Source: Acidobacteriota bacterium (GTDB taxonomy: Bacteria; Acidobacteriota; Vicinamibacteria; Fen-336). From it: 64,000 nt of DNA. The notes below the pieces were generated by a model. That model ran no database searches. It was not told where the DNA came from and worked only from the letters and a program-made list of their open reading frames with translations. Location: contig WYBL01000026.1 in assembly GCA_011526565.1 (NCBI GenBank), positions 229,928 through 293,927 on the forward strand, written 5' to 3'. A program made the translations under genes and the position numbers. This document shows, piece after piece, positions 8,294-19,500 of this stretch (within the stretch, counting starts at the first letter, position 1; each line of letters begins with the position of its first letter).

Positions 8294-8938
8294 GTGAGAG
8301 TCGAGTTCGGCGGCTTCGTGCTCGACACCGGGACGCGCCAGCTCCTCGAGGGGCGCGAACCGCTCCGTCTCACGCCCAAGGCGTTCGACGTGCTGGTCTG
8401 CCTCGTCGAGCAGCGCCCGCGGGCGGTGTCCCGCTCCGAGCTGCTCGAGCGCGTGTGGCCCGCGACGTTCGTCACCGAGTCGAACCTCGCCTCGCTGGTC
8501 AAGGAGCTGCGTCGGGCCCTCGGCGACGACGCGTCGGCCCCCCGCTTCCTGCGCACGGTGCGGGGCTTCGGCTACGCCTTCGCGGCCGAGGCCCGCGAGG
8601 ACGCCGGCCTCGCGACCGACAGCGGGTTCCGCCTGTACTGGGAGCAGCGCGAGGCCGTGCTCGGGCCCGGCGAGAACCTGCTCGGCCGTACCCGGCAGGC
8701 GGACGTGTGGGTCGACCACGGATCGGTCTCGCGGCGCCACGCCGTGATCCGCGTCGAAGGGGCGTCGGCGACCGTGGAGGACTGCGGATCCAAGAACGGG
8801 ACCTTCCTGTGCGGACGGCGGGTCGCCGCGCCGGAGCCGCTCGCGGACGGCGACGAGATCCGCCTCGGCGAGGCGCGCCTCGTGTTCCGGGCGCACTCCG
8901 CCGAGTTCCCGACGGCCACCGCGACCGGCCGCGACTGA
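8294..8938 (+). CDS. Winged-helix (OmpR/CadC-type) DNA-binding protein fused to FHA domain
   Basis: The GTG at 8294 starts a 214-residue protein. Residues 1-100 are an OmpR-type winged helix ('LTPKAFDVLVCLVEQ', 'ELLERVWPATFVTESNL', 'RTVRGFGYAF'). Residues about 122-200 are a forkhead-associated domain with the expected 'LLGRTRQADVWV', 'SVSRRHAVI' and 'DCGSKNGTFL'. FHA domains bind phosphothreonine peptides, so this regulator could be steered by a Ser/Thr kinase rather than a histidine kinase. Such a kinase starts 94 bases downstream on the same strand. It has no receiver and no membrane segment. Its target genes are unknown; the upstream palindrome suggests autoregulation. Confidence 0.88.
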   Translation: MRVEFGGFVLDTGTRQLLEGREPLRLTPKAFDVLVCLVEQRPRAVSRSELLERVWPATFVTESNLASLVKELRRALGDDASAPRFLRTVRGFGYAFAAEAREDAGLATDSGFRLYWEQREAVLGPGENLLGRTRQADVWVDHGSVSRRHAVIRVEGASATVEDCGSKNGTFLCGRRVAAPEPLADGDEIRLGEARLVFRAHSAEFPTATATGRD

Positions 8939-9032
8939 GAAGCCGTCCAACTCCCGGCGGCGCTCCCGCATCGAGCGTGCAACGGCCCGGCCGCGGGAGT
9001 ACGATTCCCGACAGCAGTTCTGGTCTTCCAAC

Positions 9033-12000
9033 ATGGGCCTCGCGACCGCCCGTCGCGTCGGACCTTACGAAGTGCTGGCGCCCGTCGGCGCCGGCGGCAT
9101 GGGCGAGGTCTACCGCGCCCGCGACACGCGGCTCGGACGCGACGTCGCGCTCAAGCTGATCCGCGACGACCTGGCCGCGCGCGCTCCGCACCTCGAGCGC
9201 CTGCGTCACGAGGCGCGCGTGCTGGCCTCGCTCAACCACCCCAACGTCGCGACCCTCCACGGCCTCGAGGTCTGCGACGGCCAGCCGGTGCTGGTGATGG
9301 AACTGGTCGAAGGCGAGACCCTCGGCGAGCGGCTGCGAAGCGGGCCGTTGCCGGTGGCCGACGCCCTCCACGTCGCGGGCCAGATCGCGGCCGGGCTGGA
9401 GGCCGCTCACGAGCGGGGCATCCTCCATCGCGACCTGAAACCTTCCAACGTGCGGTTGACGCCCCGCGGCGAGGTGAAGCTGCTCGACTTCGGGCTGGCG
9501 CGGGCCTTCCAGGCCGCCGCACCGGCCCGCGCCGAGGCCGCGTTCCCCTCGGACCAGTCCACGGGCTCCGACGCCTCGCCCCCCTCGGGCACGGCGCCCT
9601 ACATGTCGCCGGAGCAGGTGCGGGGCGAGGCGCAGGACCAGCGGACCGACGTGTGGGCCTTCGGCTGCGTGCTGTTCGAGTGCCTGGCCGGGCGGCGCGC
9701 CTTCCCCGGTGCGACCGCCGCCGAGTCGATCGCGGCGGTGCTCTCCGATCCGCCCCCCTGGGTGGCGCTCGCGGCCGAGGTGCCGACGTCGATCCGCCGG
9801 CTGCTGGAGCGCTGCCTGGAGAAGGACCCGGCGCGGCGCCTGCGAAGCCTCGGCGACGCGCGCCTCGAGATCGAGGAGGCCCTGCTCGCCTTCCGTCGCA
9901 GCGGCGCCCGGCGGCGAATGGCGGCCGACCCGTCGCCGTACCCGGGGCTTCGCGCCTACGAGGTGGGCGACGGCTCGCGGTTCTTCGGGCGCGAGGACGA
10001 GGTCTCCGCGCTGTGGGCGAAGCTCGCACGCCACGGGCTGCGGGCCGTGATCGGCCCCTCCGGGGCCGGCAAGACCTCGTTCGTCCGCGCCGGCGTGCTG
10101 GCTTCGCGGCCCGCGGGTTGGGGGGGCCTCGTCTGCACGCCCGGCTCGCGGCCGTTCGTCGGGCTCGCGGAGGCGCTGGCCCCCGAGCTGGCCGCGCGAC
10201 GGCGTGGCCGACCTCGTGCGCATCGACGAGGCGCCCCACGCCCTCGCCGCCGTCAGCCGCTGGCGCCGCGCCCACGCCGAGGCGTTGCTGGTGGTCGACC
10301 AGTTCGAGGAGCTGTTCACGCTCAACCCGCCGGACGAGCAGCGCCGCTTCGCCGAGTTGCTGGGCCGCCTGGTCGCCGAGGCGGACGTGCACGTGCTGGT
10401 CTGCATGCGCGACGACTTCCTCGTCCAGTGCCACGAGCATTCGGCGCTCGCGCCCGTGTTCGCCGACGTGACGCCGCTGCTCCCGCTCGCGGGCGAGGCC
10501 CTGCGCCGCGCCCTCGTGGAGCCGGCTGCCCGCGCCGGCTATCGCTTCGAGGACGAGGCCCTGGTCGACGAGCTGGTGGCGTTCGTCGGCGAGGGCAGCT
10601 CGGCGCTGCCGCTGGCGGCCTTCGCGGTGGCCGAGCTCTGGCAGCGGCGCGATCCGGCGCGGCGGCTGCTCACGCGCAGCGCCCGCGACGAGATCGGCGG
10701 CGTCGGCGGCGCGCTCGCCCGCCACGCCGACGCGGTCCTCGAGAGCCTCGGCCCCGAGCGGGAAAAGGTCGTGCGAGAGCTGCTGCGCAACCTGGTCACC
10801 TCGCGCGGCACGCGGGCCGTGATGGACCGCGACGACCTGCTGTCGGCGTTCGCGGACTCGCGGGCTGACGCGGGGCGAGTGGTCGATGCGCTGGTCGACG
10901 CGCGGCTGCTGACCGAGTCCGCCGACGGGACCCACGACGGGCAGCGCTCGGTGCAGGTCGTCCACGAGTCGCTGCTCGTCGCCTGGCCGCGTCTCGTGCG
11001 CTGGCGGACGCAGGACGCCGACGGCGCGCAGCTCCGCGACCAGCTCCGCCAGGCGGCACACCTGTGGGACGAGCGCGGGCGCAGCCGCGACCTGCTGTGG
11101 ACCGGCGCGGCCGAGCGCGAGCTGGCCCTGTGGCGCGAGCGCTACCCGGGCCGGCTGACCGCGATCGAGGAGGACTTCGCGTCGGCGGTGAGTCGCCGCG
11201 CGACCCGGCTGCGGCGTCTGCGCCGGGGCGTGTTCGCCCTCGTCGTCGTCGTGCTCGCGGGCGTGGCGGCGACGATCGCCCTCTCGCGCCAGGAGGCGAT
11301 CGCGCAGGCGCGGCGGGCGCGGGCGAGCCGGCTGGTGGCGCTCGGCCGCCTCGAGCTGGACCGTCACCCGAGCGCGGCCGTGGCGTTCGCGCGGGCCAGC
11401 CTCGAGATCACGGACAACCTCGAGGCCCGGCTGCTGGCGCTCGAGGCCCTGTGGCGCGGTCCGACCCTGCGCATCCTGCCCGAGACGTCGGAAGAGGTAG
11501 GGGGCCAGCGCGGGGCGTTCAGTCCAGACGGGCGTCGCCTCGCGCTGAGCGGGTTGGGAACCTCCGTCGTGGTCTGGTCGGACGACGGGCGACGGCTGCA
11601 CAGTGTCCCGAACCTCCCCGTCGCAGCCGATCCGCGTGGTGTCACCTTCGACCCCTCTGGCGAGCGGCTGTGGACGTTCGCCGTCCGCGACCCGACGCTC
11701 CGGGGTTACGACCGGGCTGGTCGGCTGGTGGCCACGATCCCGCTCGAAGCGCGCTGGGTGCGGTTCGACGAACAGGCCCGCCTCGTCGTGTTCGGCGCAG
11801 CGCCAGACGATCCTGGCGACCGCCAGCTCACGGTCGTCGATCCGGGGAACCTCGCGCGTCGCGTCCACGCCCGCTGGAGGCCCGAGTGGGACACGAGCCC
11901 GGATCAGTGGGGGACGCGGGCGCCCAGCGATGTCGACCGCTCCCTGCGCTGGCTGGCGTACGGGCGCCAGGAGCGCGTGATGCTCCGCTCGCTGCCCGTT

Positions 12001-13494
12001 TCGGGCGTCGCCGCCGACCTCGAACTGGGGCGCCACCGCACGTCCGTCCGTCAGCTTCGCTTCCTCCCCGATGGCACCCGGCTGGTGTCCGTGGACAGTG
12101 CAGGCGAGATCGGCGAGTGGTCCGTGCCGTCGCGCCGCCTGGTCTCCCGGGTGCAGGCTGTGCCCGTCCACCGCTTCTCGTCATTGCCTGTCGACGCTGC
12201 GGGGCGTCACCTGGCGTGGTTCGCGAGTCGGGAGGGTGTGGCGTGCGTGTGGGAGCGGGCAGGCCTCGCCGCGGCTCCGATCCGGCGATTGTTCCGCGGT
12301 GAAGCGGTCGATGCCGGCGATGCCGTTTTTCACCCAGCCGGGACGTGGCTCGCGGCCCCTTCGTTTTCCGGTACGGCGCTCTGGCCGCTGCGACTGCCGC
12401 AGTCCCGCGTCGTGCTCGTCCATGATGACGGCCCGGTGGCGGACCTCGCGTTCTCGCCGGACTCGCGCTACCTGGCCTCGGCCGCCCGCGACGGACTGCA
12501 CGTCCTGCCGCTCGTGCCGGGAAGTGGCCCGCCGCGCCGCATCGACCTCGGGGCCGATCACTACGCGTACGGAGTGGCCTGGGAGCCGGGCGGCTCCGCA
12601 CTGGCGTTCACGGCGCCTCAACTCGGCGTCTACGATCTCGACTCCCCGGGCGCCCGTCCGCGCAGGATTCTCGGCTACCCCTCGCCGAGAGTGGCACTCG
12701 GAGCGCTCGCCCTCGACCGCTCGGGACGCTGGGCAGCGGTGGTGAGTCACTACGCGCCGAATCGGACAGAGCAACTCCTGTACCTGATCGATCGGCAGAC
12801 GCTCTCGGCACGGTCGGTCGCGCGCTGGACGACGCAGGGTGGTCGCGGCTGGGCAGGGCAGGCGCGCGCCGTCGCCTTCCTGGACGACGGACGCGTCCTG
12901 ACCGGGGGAGACGGTGGGCTGCGCGCCTGGGACCCCGTGACGGGCGTTCACCGAACCGTACTCGGAGGGGAAGGAGCGTTCGCGACCTTCGTCCTCGCGG
13001 CTGACGGGCGCCGTGCCATCGCCACCCTCGGGCAGGGCTACTCGCTGATGCTCTCGAACTCCGAGCTGTGGTCGCTCGACGTGGTGACGGGAGAACGGCG
13101 CATGTTGAGCGGGCACGGCACCCGTCTGACCCTCGGCCTGGCCGCCGACCCGGCTCTCGAGATCGTGGCCACGGGTGACACGGCAGGCGTCGTTCGAGTC
13201 GCGTCCGTGCGCGGTGGAGAGCCTCACCTGTTGCTCGGACACGCTGGCCCGATTCGACGGGTCGCGATCTCGCCGGACCGGAAGTGGGTCGCTTCCGCGA
13301 GCGGGGCCGAGGTGCGGCTGTGGCCGATGCCGGACCTCGGGCGGCCGCCCTTCCACACGCTGCCGCTCGCGATCCTGCTGCAGAAGCTGCAGGCCCTGAC
13401 CAACCTCGAGGTGATCGAGGACCCCGCCTCCGCCACGGGCTACCGCGTGGCGGTCGGCCCTTTCCCGGGCTGGCGCGACGTGCCGACCTGGTGA
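9033..13494 (+). CDS. Ser/Thr kinase - STAND-type NTPase - WD40 fusion, one frameshift near 10195
   Basis: Residues 1-280 form a Hanks-type kinase with glycine loop 'GAGGMGEVY', Lys41, catalytic Asp134 in 'HRDLKPSNV', DFG Asp152 and 'APYMSPEQV'. From about residue 303 a nSTAND-type NTPase follows ('YPGLRAY', Walker A 'GPSGAGKTS', Walker B 'ALLVVDQFEELFT'). A transmembrane helix ('FALVVVVLAGVAATIAL', near 11230-11290) precedes a long C-terminal WD40-like propeller. The two halves lie in different frames. The shift falls between about 10190 and 10203, where 'PELAA' in the first frame should continue as 'DGVADLVRIDE' in the second; one extra base or two missing bases explain it. No slippery heptamer is apparent, so this is a mutation or a sequencing error. 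A -10-like TACGAT lies at 9000-9005. It is probably the partner kinase of the FHA regulator upstream. Confidence 0.85.
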
Positions 13495-13605
13495 CCGGAC
13501 TCGTTCCCATCCAGATCCCACGTTGTTCTCATGCGGGCGCCGGACGCGCGCCGCAAGTTGGACGTGTCGGAGGGGCGACACGCCGCCGACGTCCGGGAGG
13601 TGGGT

Positions 13606-14010
13606 ATGAAGTTGAGGAAGATCGCGATGGCCCTGGCGATCCTGGGGCTCGGCGGCGCGGCTTTCGCGCAGGAGCTCTCGGACAAGGAGCTGAGGATGAT
13701 CGGCGAGGGCAAGGGCCTGTTCCTGCAACAGTGCGCGAGCTGCCACGGCAGCGGCGCCACGGCTGCGGAGCCGACCAACGGCGATCCGGCGCCGGTGACC
13801 GACCTGCGGCGGATCGTGGCCCGCGACGGCCGCTTCGACCGGCTGCACGTGGTCAACCACATCCGCTTCGGGACCCAGTCCTACCACCGCTCGCGGCCGG
13901 TGGCAGGCGAGATGCCTTCCTGGAGCCGGATCCGGACCGCTGACCGGACCAAGGCGGAGTGCGAGTTCCAGAAGATCGTGCGCTATCTCGAGTTCGCGCA
14001 GATCCGGTAG
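13606..14010 (+). CDS. Small exported mono-haem cytochrome c
   Basis: The ATG at 13606 has a ribosome site (GGGAGG) and opens a signal peptide ('IAMALAILGLGGAAFAQE'), giving 134 residues. The haem motif is C43-A-S-C46-H47 ('QQCASCHGSG'). A methionine in 'VAGEMPSW' is a plausible sixth ligand. It should carry electrons in the periplasm. There is no obvious oxidoreductase partner beside it; the upstream gene is the kinase-WD40 protein and the downstream gene is convergent. Frames opening earlier lack a signal peptide at the N-terminus, which decided the start. Confidence 0.85.
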   Translation: MKLRKIAMALAILGLGGAAFAQELSDKELRMIGEGKGLFLQQCASCHGSGATAAEPTNGDPAPVTDLRRIVARDGRFDRLHVVNHIRFGTQSYHRSRPVAGEMPSWSRIRTADRTKAECEFQKIVRYLEFAQIR

Positions 14011-14049
14011 CCGACAGCGGCAGCGACAGGCTCGATCCGATGTCGGAGC

Positions 14050-14075
14050 GGGGCCCCCGTCGCGGCGGGGGCCCC
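14050..14075. terminator. GC-rich hairpin between convergent genes
   Basis: Perfect 10-bp arms (14050-14059 and 14066-14075) enclose a 6-base loop, between the cytochrome c stop at 14010 and the convergent DJ-1-like stop at 14089. No T tract follows on either strand, so it would act as a GC-only, bidirectional terminator or 3' end stabiliser. Confidence 0.6.
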
Positions 14076-14088
14076 ATCGCGTGCGGCC

Positions 14089-14835
14089 CTACCGGCCCAG
14101 GGCCTCGATCACCAGGCGGGCCGCGGCGGCGCCCGAGAACTGCTGCTGGCCCGTGATCAGCCGCCCGTCGCGCACGGCGAACTCGCGAAACGGCTGGTCG
14201 ACGACGAAGTTGGTGCCTGCCAGCTTCCGCGCCTCGTCCTCGATCCAGAAAGGCTGGATGCGCTTGCCCACGAAGTTGTCCGCGAACTGCTCCTCCGCGT
14301 TTGCGAAGCCCGTCCAGGTCTTGCCCGCGACCAGCAGCGACCCGTCGGCGATCTTCGTCTCCAGCAGCAGGCAGGTGGCGTGGCAGACGAGGGCGGTGAC
14401 CTTGCCGGCCTCGTGGAAGGCGGCCACCAGCTTCTGCAGCTCCGCGTTGCCGCGGAACGTGACCATCGGCGACTGGCCGCCCGTCACGAACAGCGCGTCG
14501 TAGCCGGCCGGGTCCACGCCCGCGATCGACTTCGTGTCGACGAGCAGGGCCGCGTGCTTCGGCGACTTCTTGAAGCCGAGCGAGAGGATGTCGTCCGCCG
14601 AGTAGCCGGAGGCGTCCTCCGGGTCACTGTAGCCGTCCGCCTGCAGCGCGCCGCCCTGCGGGCTGCGGATCTCGACCTCGTAGCCGGCTTCGGTGAAGGC
14701 CCAGTAGGGGTGGGTCAGCTCGGCCCACCAGAAGCCGATCGGCCAGCCGGTGGTCGGCGACGTGGCCGGGTTGGCGGCGATCAGCAGGACCTTCTTCTTC
14801 TTCGACGGGTTGGTGACGTTGGCGTTGGCGCTCAT
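14089..14835 (-). CDS. DJ-1/PfpI superfamily protein (HchA-like type 1 glutamine amidotransferase domain)
   Basis: The 248-residue protein starts at ATG 14835 with an AAGGAG ribosome site. It shows the DJ-1/PfpI fold landmarks: 'KKVLLIAANPA', an early acidic residue in 'GFWWAELTHPY' (Glu39), 'YDALFVTGGQSP' and the nucleophile elbow 'ALVCHATC' with Cys151. Members act as glyoxalase III or chaperone-like stress proteins, or on small carbonyl compounds. It lies 23 bases downstream of an NADP-dependent reductase-like gene on the same strand, and both are divergent from an AraC regulator, which suggests a carbonyl or oxidative-stress module. The precise reaction cannot be told from sequence. Confidence 0.82.
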   Translation of the reverse strand: MSANANVTNPSKKKKVLLIAANPATSPTTGWPIGFWWAELTHPYWAFTEAGYEVEIRSPQGGALQADGYSDPEDASGYSADDILSLGFKKSPKHAALLVDTKSIAGVDPAGYDALFVTGGQSPMVTFRGNAELQKLVAAFHEAGKVTALVCHATCLLLETKIADGSLLVAGKTWTGFANAEEQFADNFVGKRIQPFWIEDEARKLAGTNFVVDQPFREFAVRDGRLITGQQQFSGAAAARLVIEALGR

Positions 14836-14858
14836 CGGGCTCCTTCGGGGGAAAGCGG

Positions 14859-15479
14859 TCAGCGACGGACGAGGCGGAAGGCGTGGGCGCGGCCCTGGCC
14901 GGAGGCCGCGAGCGAGATCCAGAGCAGGGCGAGTTCTTCGAGCCGACGGGCCTGGGCCAGCGGCCCGCAGTCGACCGGGTCGAGGCCGAGTTCTCTGGCC
15001 AGGCCTGCGACCGCCGACTTCGCGGCGGCGTCGTCGCCGCACAGGAACAGGCTGGCCGGCTCGGCGCCGAATCGCGGATCGGCGTAGACCTCGAAGCCGG
15101 CGGTGTTGAAGGCCTTGACGACGCGGGCTCCGGACGCGGCCACGGCCAACGCCTCGGCACCCGAGCCGTCCGCGAGCGCGTGGCGCAATCCAGGGCCGAC
15201 GGGGTTCGTGCAGTCGACCAGCACCCGGCCGCTCCAGTCGGCCACCTCGCGGACGACCTCGAGCGCCGCGCCCCACGGCGTCGCCACCAGCACCAGCTCG
15301 GCGCCGGCCGCCGCCTCGGCGACCGTGGCCGCGCGGGCGCCCCTGCCCGTGGCAGCGACCAGCGCCTGGACGTCCGGGTCCTGCGGCTTGCGGGTGGCGT
15401 AGACGACCTCGTGGCGGGCGCCGAGCCGACGTCCCAGGGTGCCGCCGATGTTGCCGGTGCCGACGATCGCGAGCTTCAT
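14859..15479 (-). CDS. NADP-binding reductase, F420-dependent NADP reductase-like family
   Basis: Starting at ATG 15479, this 206-residue protein opens with 'KLAIVGTGNIGGTLGRRLG', a classical GxGxxG Rossmann loop, and continues with 'LVATPWGAALEVV', 'LVDCTNPVGPG' and 'VVKAFNTAGFEVYADP', the pattern of the NPD/F420-NADP oxidoreductase family. Members move hydride between NADPH and a flavin-type or unknown partner; use of F420 here is not demonstrated. It shares an operon with the DJ-1-like gene (23 bases apart) and is divergent from the AraC gene, whose probable -10 TACTAT (15485-15490) lies just outside its start. Confidence 0.82.
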   Translation of the reverse strand: MKLAIVGTGNIGGTLGRRLGARHEVVYATRKPQDPDVQALVAATGRGARAATVAEAAAGAELVLVATPWGAALEVVREVADWSGRVLVDCTNPVGPGLRHALADGSGAEALAVAASGARVVKAFNTAGFEVYADPRFGAEPASLFLCGDDAAAKSAVAGLARELGLDPVDCGPLAQARRLEELALLWISLAASGQGRAHAFRLVRR

Positions 15480-15513
15480 GGCGTTACTATCGTCCGCGGA
15501 GGCGAGACGGCCA

Positions 15514-16500
15514 ATGCCACGCAATCCCGTTTTCTTGTCCGAGCGTCCCATCCGGGCCGGTCGCTTGCCGGCGGGCGACGTGTTGACCTCCGTGATGGAC
15601 GCGCTCCGCCTGCGCAGCCGGGTGTTCTGCCGCTCCGAGCTGAAGGCGCCCTGGGGCATGGCGCTGCTGCGCTCCGAGTACGCCCACTTCCACGTCGTGG
15701 AGCGCGGCGGGGCGTGGCTCAAGGTCGACAGCCAGCGTCCGGTGGCGCTGGCCGGAGGCGACCTCGTCGTCGTCCCCCGCGGCAGCGGCCACACGCTCAC
15801 CGACTCGCCCGCGACGCGAACGCGGCCGCTGGCGGAGATGATCGGCCAGCGCCGCTCCGAGGGCGGCTGCGCCGTGATGCGCGGCGGCGGGGCCGGCGCC
15901 GAGACGCTGCTCGTCTGCGGCTCGTTCCGCTTCGAGCGCCCGCGGGCCCACCCGCTCGTGGAGCTGCTGCCGCCCGTGCTCCACCTGCGACCGGCCGACT
16001 CGCCGGCGGTCGAGTGGCTGCAGGCCACGCTGCGCCTGCTCGCCCGCGAGACCCGCGACGGGCGGCCCGGCAGCGAGGCGATCGTGTCGCGGCTGACCGA
16101 CGTGATCTTCGTGCAGGCGCTGCGGGCGTGGCTGGAGACGATCCCGGAGGGTCGCGGCGGCTGGCTCGGAGCGCTGCGCGATCCCGCCGTCGGCCGCGCG
16201 CTCGCGTGCATCCACGCCCGGCCCGACCACGAGTGGACCAACGCGTCGCTGGCCGCCGCGGTCGGCATGTCGCGCTCGCGCTTCGCCGCCCGCTTCGCCG
16301 CGCTGGTGGGGGAGCCGCCGCTCACGTACCTCACGCGCTGGCGGCTGGAGACGGCGGCCGGCCTGCTCGAGGACGGCACGCTGGGCCAGGCCGAGGTCGC
16401 GGCCCGGGTCGGCTACGGCTCGGAGGCGGCCTTCAGCCGCGCCTTCCGCCGTCGCTTCGGCCGGCCGCCGGGCGCCTGGCGCCGGCAGGCCGCGGCCTGA
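15514..16500 (+). CDS. AraC-family regulator with cupin-type sensor domain
   Basis: I take ATG 15514 as start; a later in-frame Met at 15595 is possible. The N-terminal half (about 10-195) is the AraC ligand-binding cupin type ('APWGMALLRSEYAHFHVVERG', cited by its ends 'APWGMAL' and 'FHVVERG', and 'GGDLVVVPRGSGHTL'). The C-terminal 95 residues hold the double helix-turn-helix with 'LAAAVGMSRSRFAARFAAL', 'PLTYLTRWRLETA' and 'VAARVGYGSEAAFSRAFRR'. It probably senses a small molecule and controls the divergent reductase/DJ-1 genes, from which it is separated by 34 bases. A -10-like TACTAT is at 15485-15490. Confidence 0.9.
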   Translation: MPRNPVFLSERPIRAGRLPAGDVLTSVMDALRLRSRVFCRSELKAPWGMALLRSEYAHFHVVERGGAWLKVDSQRPVALAGGDLVVVPRGSGHTLTDSPATRTRPLAEMIGQRRSEGGCAVMRGGGAGAETLLVCGSFRFERPRAHPLVELLPPVLHLRPADSPAVEWLQATLRLLARETRDGRPGSEAIVSRLTDVIFVQALRAWLETIPEGRGGWLGALRDPAVGRALACIHARPDHEWTNASLAAAVGMSRSRFAARFAALVGEPPLTYLTRWRLETAAGLLEDGTLGQAEVAARVGYGSEAAFSRAFRRRFGRPPGAWRRQAAA

Positions 16501-16562
16501 GCCGGCGGGCGCCGCGGCAGCGAAATCGCACCGGCAAGCGCCGGCGCTAGACTCCGCGCACC

Positions 16563-19500
16563 ATGAAGCTCGCCGCCCTGCTTGCGCTGCTGCCGCTCGC
16601 TTTCGCTTCGCCCGCGTTCGCCGCGGACGCCCCCACCCTGACCGTGCGCGACGCCGCGCCGCGCGGCCTGCTCGAGGACCGCGACCAGGCCCGCGAGGTG
16701 CGCGTCGTCTTCTCCGAGGCGATGGTGCCGCTGGGGAAGGCCGACGGGCGTGGCGCGCCGTGGTTCCGCATCGCGCCGTCCGCGAAGGGCACGCTGCGCT
16801 GGGCGGGCACCGACACGCTGGTCTTCACGCCCGAGGAGCCGCTGCCCTGGGGCACGAAGTACACGGTGACGATCGACGGCACCGCGACGGCCGTGTCGGG
16901 TCGCAAGCTGGGGCAGCCCCACCGCTTCGAGTTCACGACGCCGGTGCTGCGGTTGCGCGAGGCGCAGGTGTATCGCCAGGCGGGGCGCGGCGACTCGCCG
17001 GCAATGGTCGGCCTGCGCTTCAACCAGCCGGTCGACGGCGCGGCCCTGCTGCAGCATGCGCAGCTCGCCGTCACCTTCGAGCCGTACGCCTGGGCTCCGC
17101 CCGCGTTGCCCGCTGCGACGCAGAAGGCGATGGGGCCCGGCGCGGTGGCGGCCTACGACGCAAAGGTCAAGGCGGCGAAGGCCGCGGCCGCAGCCTCCGG
17201 CCCGGTCGCGGTCGAACTGGCGGCAGAGTGGGATCGCGAGCGGCTGGGCCACGGCGACGACCTGGTCGTGCTGAAGACGACGACCCCGCCGCCCCCGGGC
17301 TCGCGGCTGCGGGTCACGCTCGGCGCCGGCGCGCGCGGCACCGGCGGTCCGGAGACGCCCGGCGAGCCGCGCCACGAGACCGTGCGTCTGGAAGGCGCCT
17401 TCTTCGTCCAGGGCTTCGCCTGCGTCGCCTCCTGCGAGCCCGACTCGTGGAACCCGCTCAAGGTGCGGGGCCGGGCTCGACTCGCGCAGTTCGCCCGCCA
17501 CGTGCGCGTGCGCGAGGTGCTCGCCGACGGCAAGACGCAGGACCTCGCCCCCCGCGCGGTCGAGATCGACCCCGAGGAGGAAGCCGATCACGACTACGGC
17601 ACGTCCGACTGGCGCGAGTCGGTCGCGGTCACGCTGCCGCAGCTCGGCTACGACTTCGCGCCGGGCCGCACCTACGAGGTCGTGCTGGCGCCGGGGCTCG
17701 AGTCGAGCGACGGCCAGAAGCTCGGCTACGTGTGGATCGACCGCGTCGAGAACTGGCACCAGCGCGCGGCCACCAGCTTTGGCGGCGGCCACGGCGTGTG
17801 GGAGAGCGGGGGCGGCACCGCGCTGCCGTTCTACGCGCGGAACCTGAAGGACGTGCGTCACTGGGCGGCGAAGGTGGCGCCCGACCAGCTCGTGCCGACG
17901 CTGCTCAAGCTGCGCGACAAGTCGTTCGCGGAACCGCCCGCCGGCGCGGGCACGGTGCGCACGCTGGCGCCGGTGCCCGATGTCTCGCAGTCCTACGCGC
18001 TGGAGCTGAAGGACGTGCTGGGCGGGCCGACCGGCGTCGCCTGGGTCGCGCTGCGCAACGGCACGCCGATCCCGCGCTCGCACGCGGGGAGCAGCGCGGT
18101 GCGGGCGACGCTGGTCCAGGTCACCGACCTCGGCCTCACCGTCAAGGACAGCCCGCAAGGCACGCTGCTGTTCGTCACCCGCCTCGCCGACGGAGCGCCG
18201 GTCGCCGGCGCGAAGGTCGCGCTGCGCGACCTGCAGAACGCCGTGCGCTGGAGCGGCGAGACCGGCCCCGACGGCACGGCGATGTCGCCGCCGCTCGCGC
18301 TGCGCGGCGACGAGAGCTACTGGCAGCTCGCGTTCGTGGCCACGGCCGAGAAGGACGGCGACTTCGCCTACGCGCTGTCCGACTGGACCGAGGGCATCGA
18401 GCCCTGGTACTTCGGGACGTACTACGACCTCGAGCAGGCGAAGCCGATGCTGCGCGGCACGGCCTTCGCTGACCGCGGCGTCTACAAGCTCGGCGAGCAG
18501 GTGCGCCTGAAGCTGATCCTGCGCTCCGACACGGCGTCGGGCATGAAGCTGCTGCCCGCCGGCACCGAGGCGAAGGTGACGGTCGAGACCAGCCAGTCCG
18601 ACGAGCTGCTCTCGGAGACGGTGAAGCTCGGCGAGTGGAGCTCGGCCGAGCTGAAGGTCGACGTCCCGGCCGCGGCCCCGCTCGGCAACTACTCGGTGAA
18701 GGTCGAGGTCGAGGGCCAGCAGCGCCCGGTCTACGGCTCGTTCCTGGTCGCCGCCTACCGCCGGCCCGACTTCCGCGTCGACGCCAACCTGGCGGCCCCG
18801 GACGCGGTCGCCGGCGCGAAGCTCGCCGGCGTGGTCTCGGGCCGCTACCTGTTCGGCGTGCCGATGGCGGAGAAGGAGGCGCGCTGGTCGCTGACGAAGC
18901 AGGCGCTGCGCGAGCCCGCGCCCGCGGTGCTCGAGCGCTGGCAGCCCGAGCGCTGGGCGTTCTTCGCGGAGGAGGACGAGAACTTCCGCGGCTGGGACGA
19001 GACGGTCGCCGAAGGCGACGGCAAGCTCGACGGCGACGGCCGCCTGGCGCTGGCGGCGGAGACCGACCGCGCGCTCGGCCACCCGCATCTCTTCACGCTC
19101 GAGGGCACGGTCACCGACGCCTCGCGCCAGCAGATCGCGGGCCGCGCCAGCTTCCGCGTCGAGGCGATGCCGTACGCGGTGGCGGTGAAGCGCCCGCCGT
19201 TCTTCGCGGACGTCGAGGGCGGGCTCGACACCGAGATCGCCGCGGTCGCGCCCGACGGGGCCGCGGTCGCGGGCGCCGAGGTCACGGTGTCGCTGGTGCA
19301 GATCCAGTGGAACAGCGTGCGGCGCGCCGAAGGCGGCGGCTTCTACACGTGGGAGACCGAGAAGCGCGAGGTGCCGGCGGGCGAGTGGACCGTGAAGACG
19401 GCGGCCACGCCGCAGCCGCTGAAGGTGCCGCTGCCGACCGGCGGCTACTTCGAGCTGCGGGCGAAGGCGCAGGACGCCGAAGGCCGAAGCACGACGACGA

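Noticed and set aside
10185..10205. Programmed frameshifting in the kinase-WD40 gene
   Set aside because: No slippery heptamer or downstream structure stands out; sequence error or mutation is more likely.
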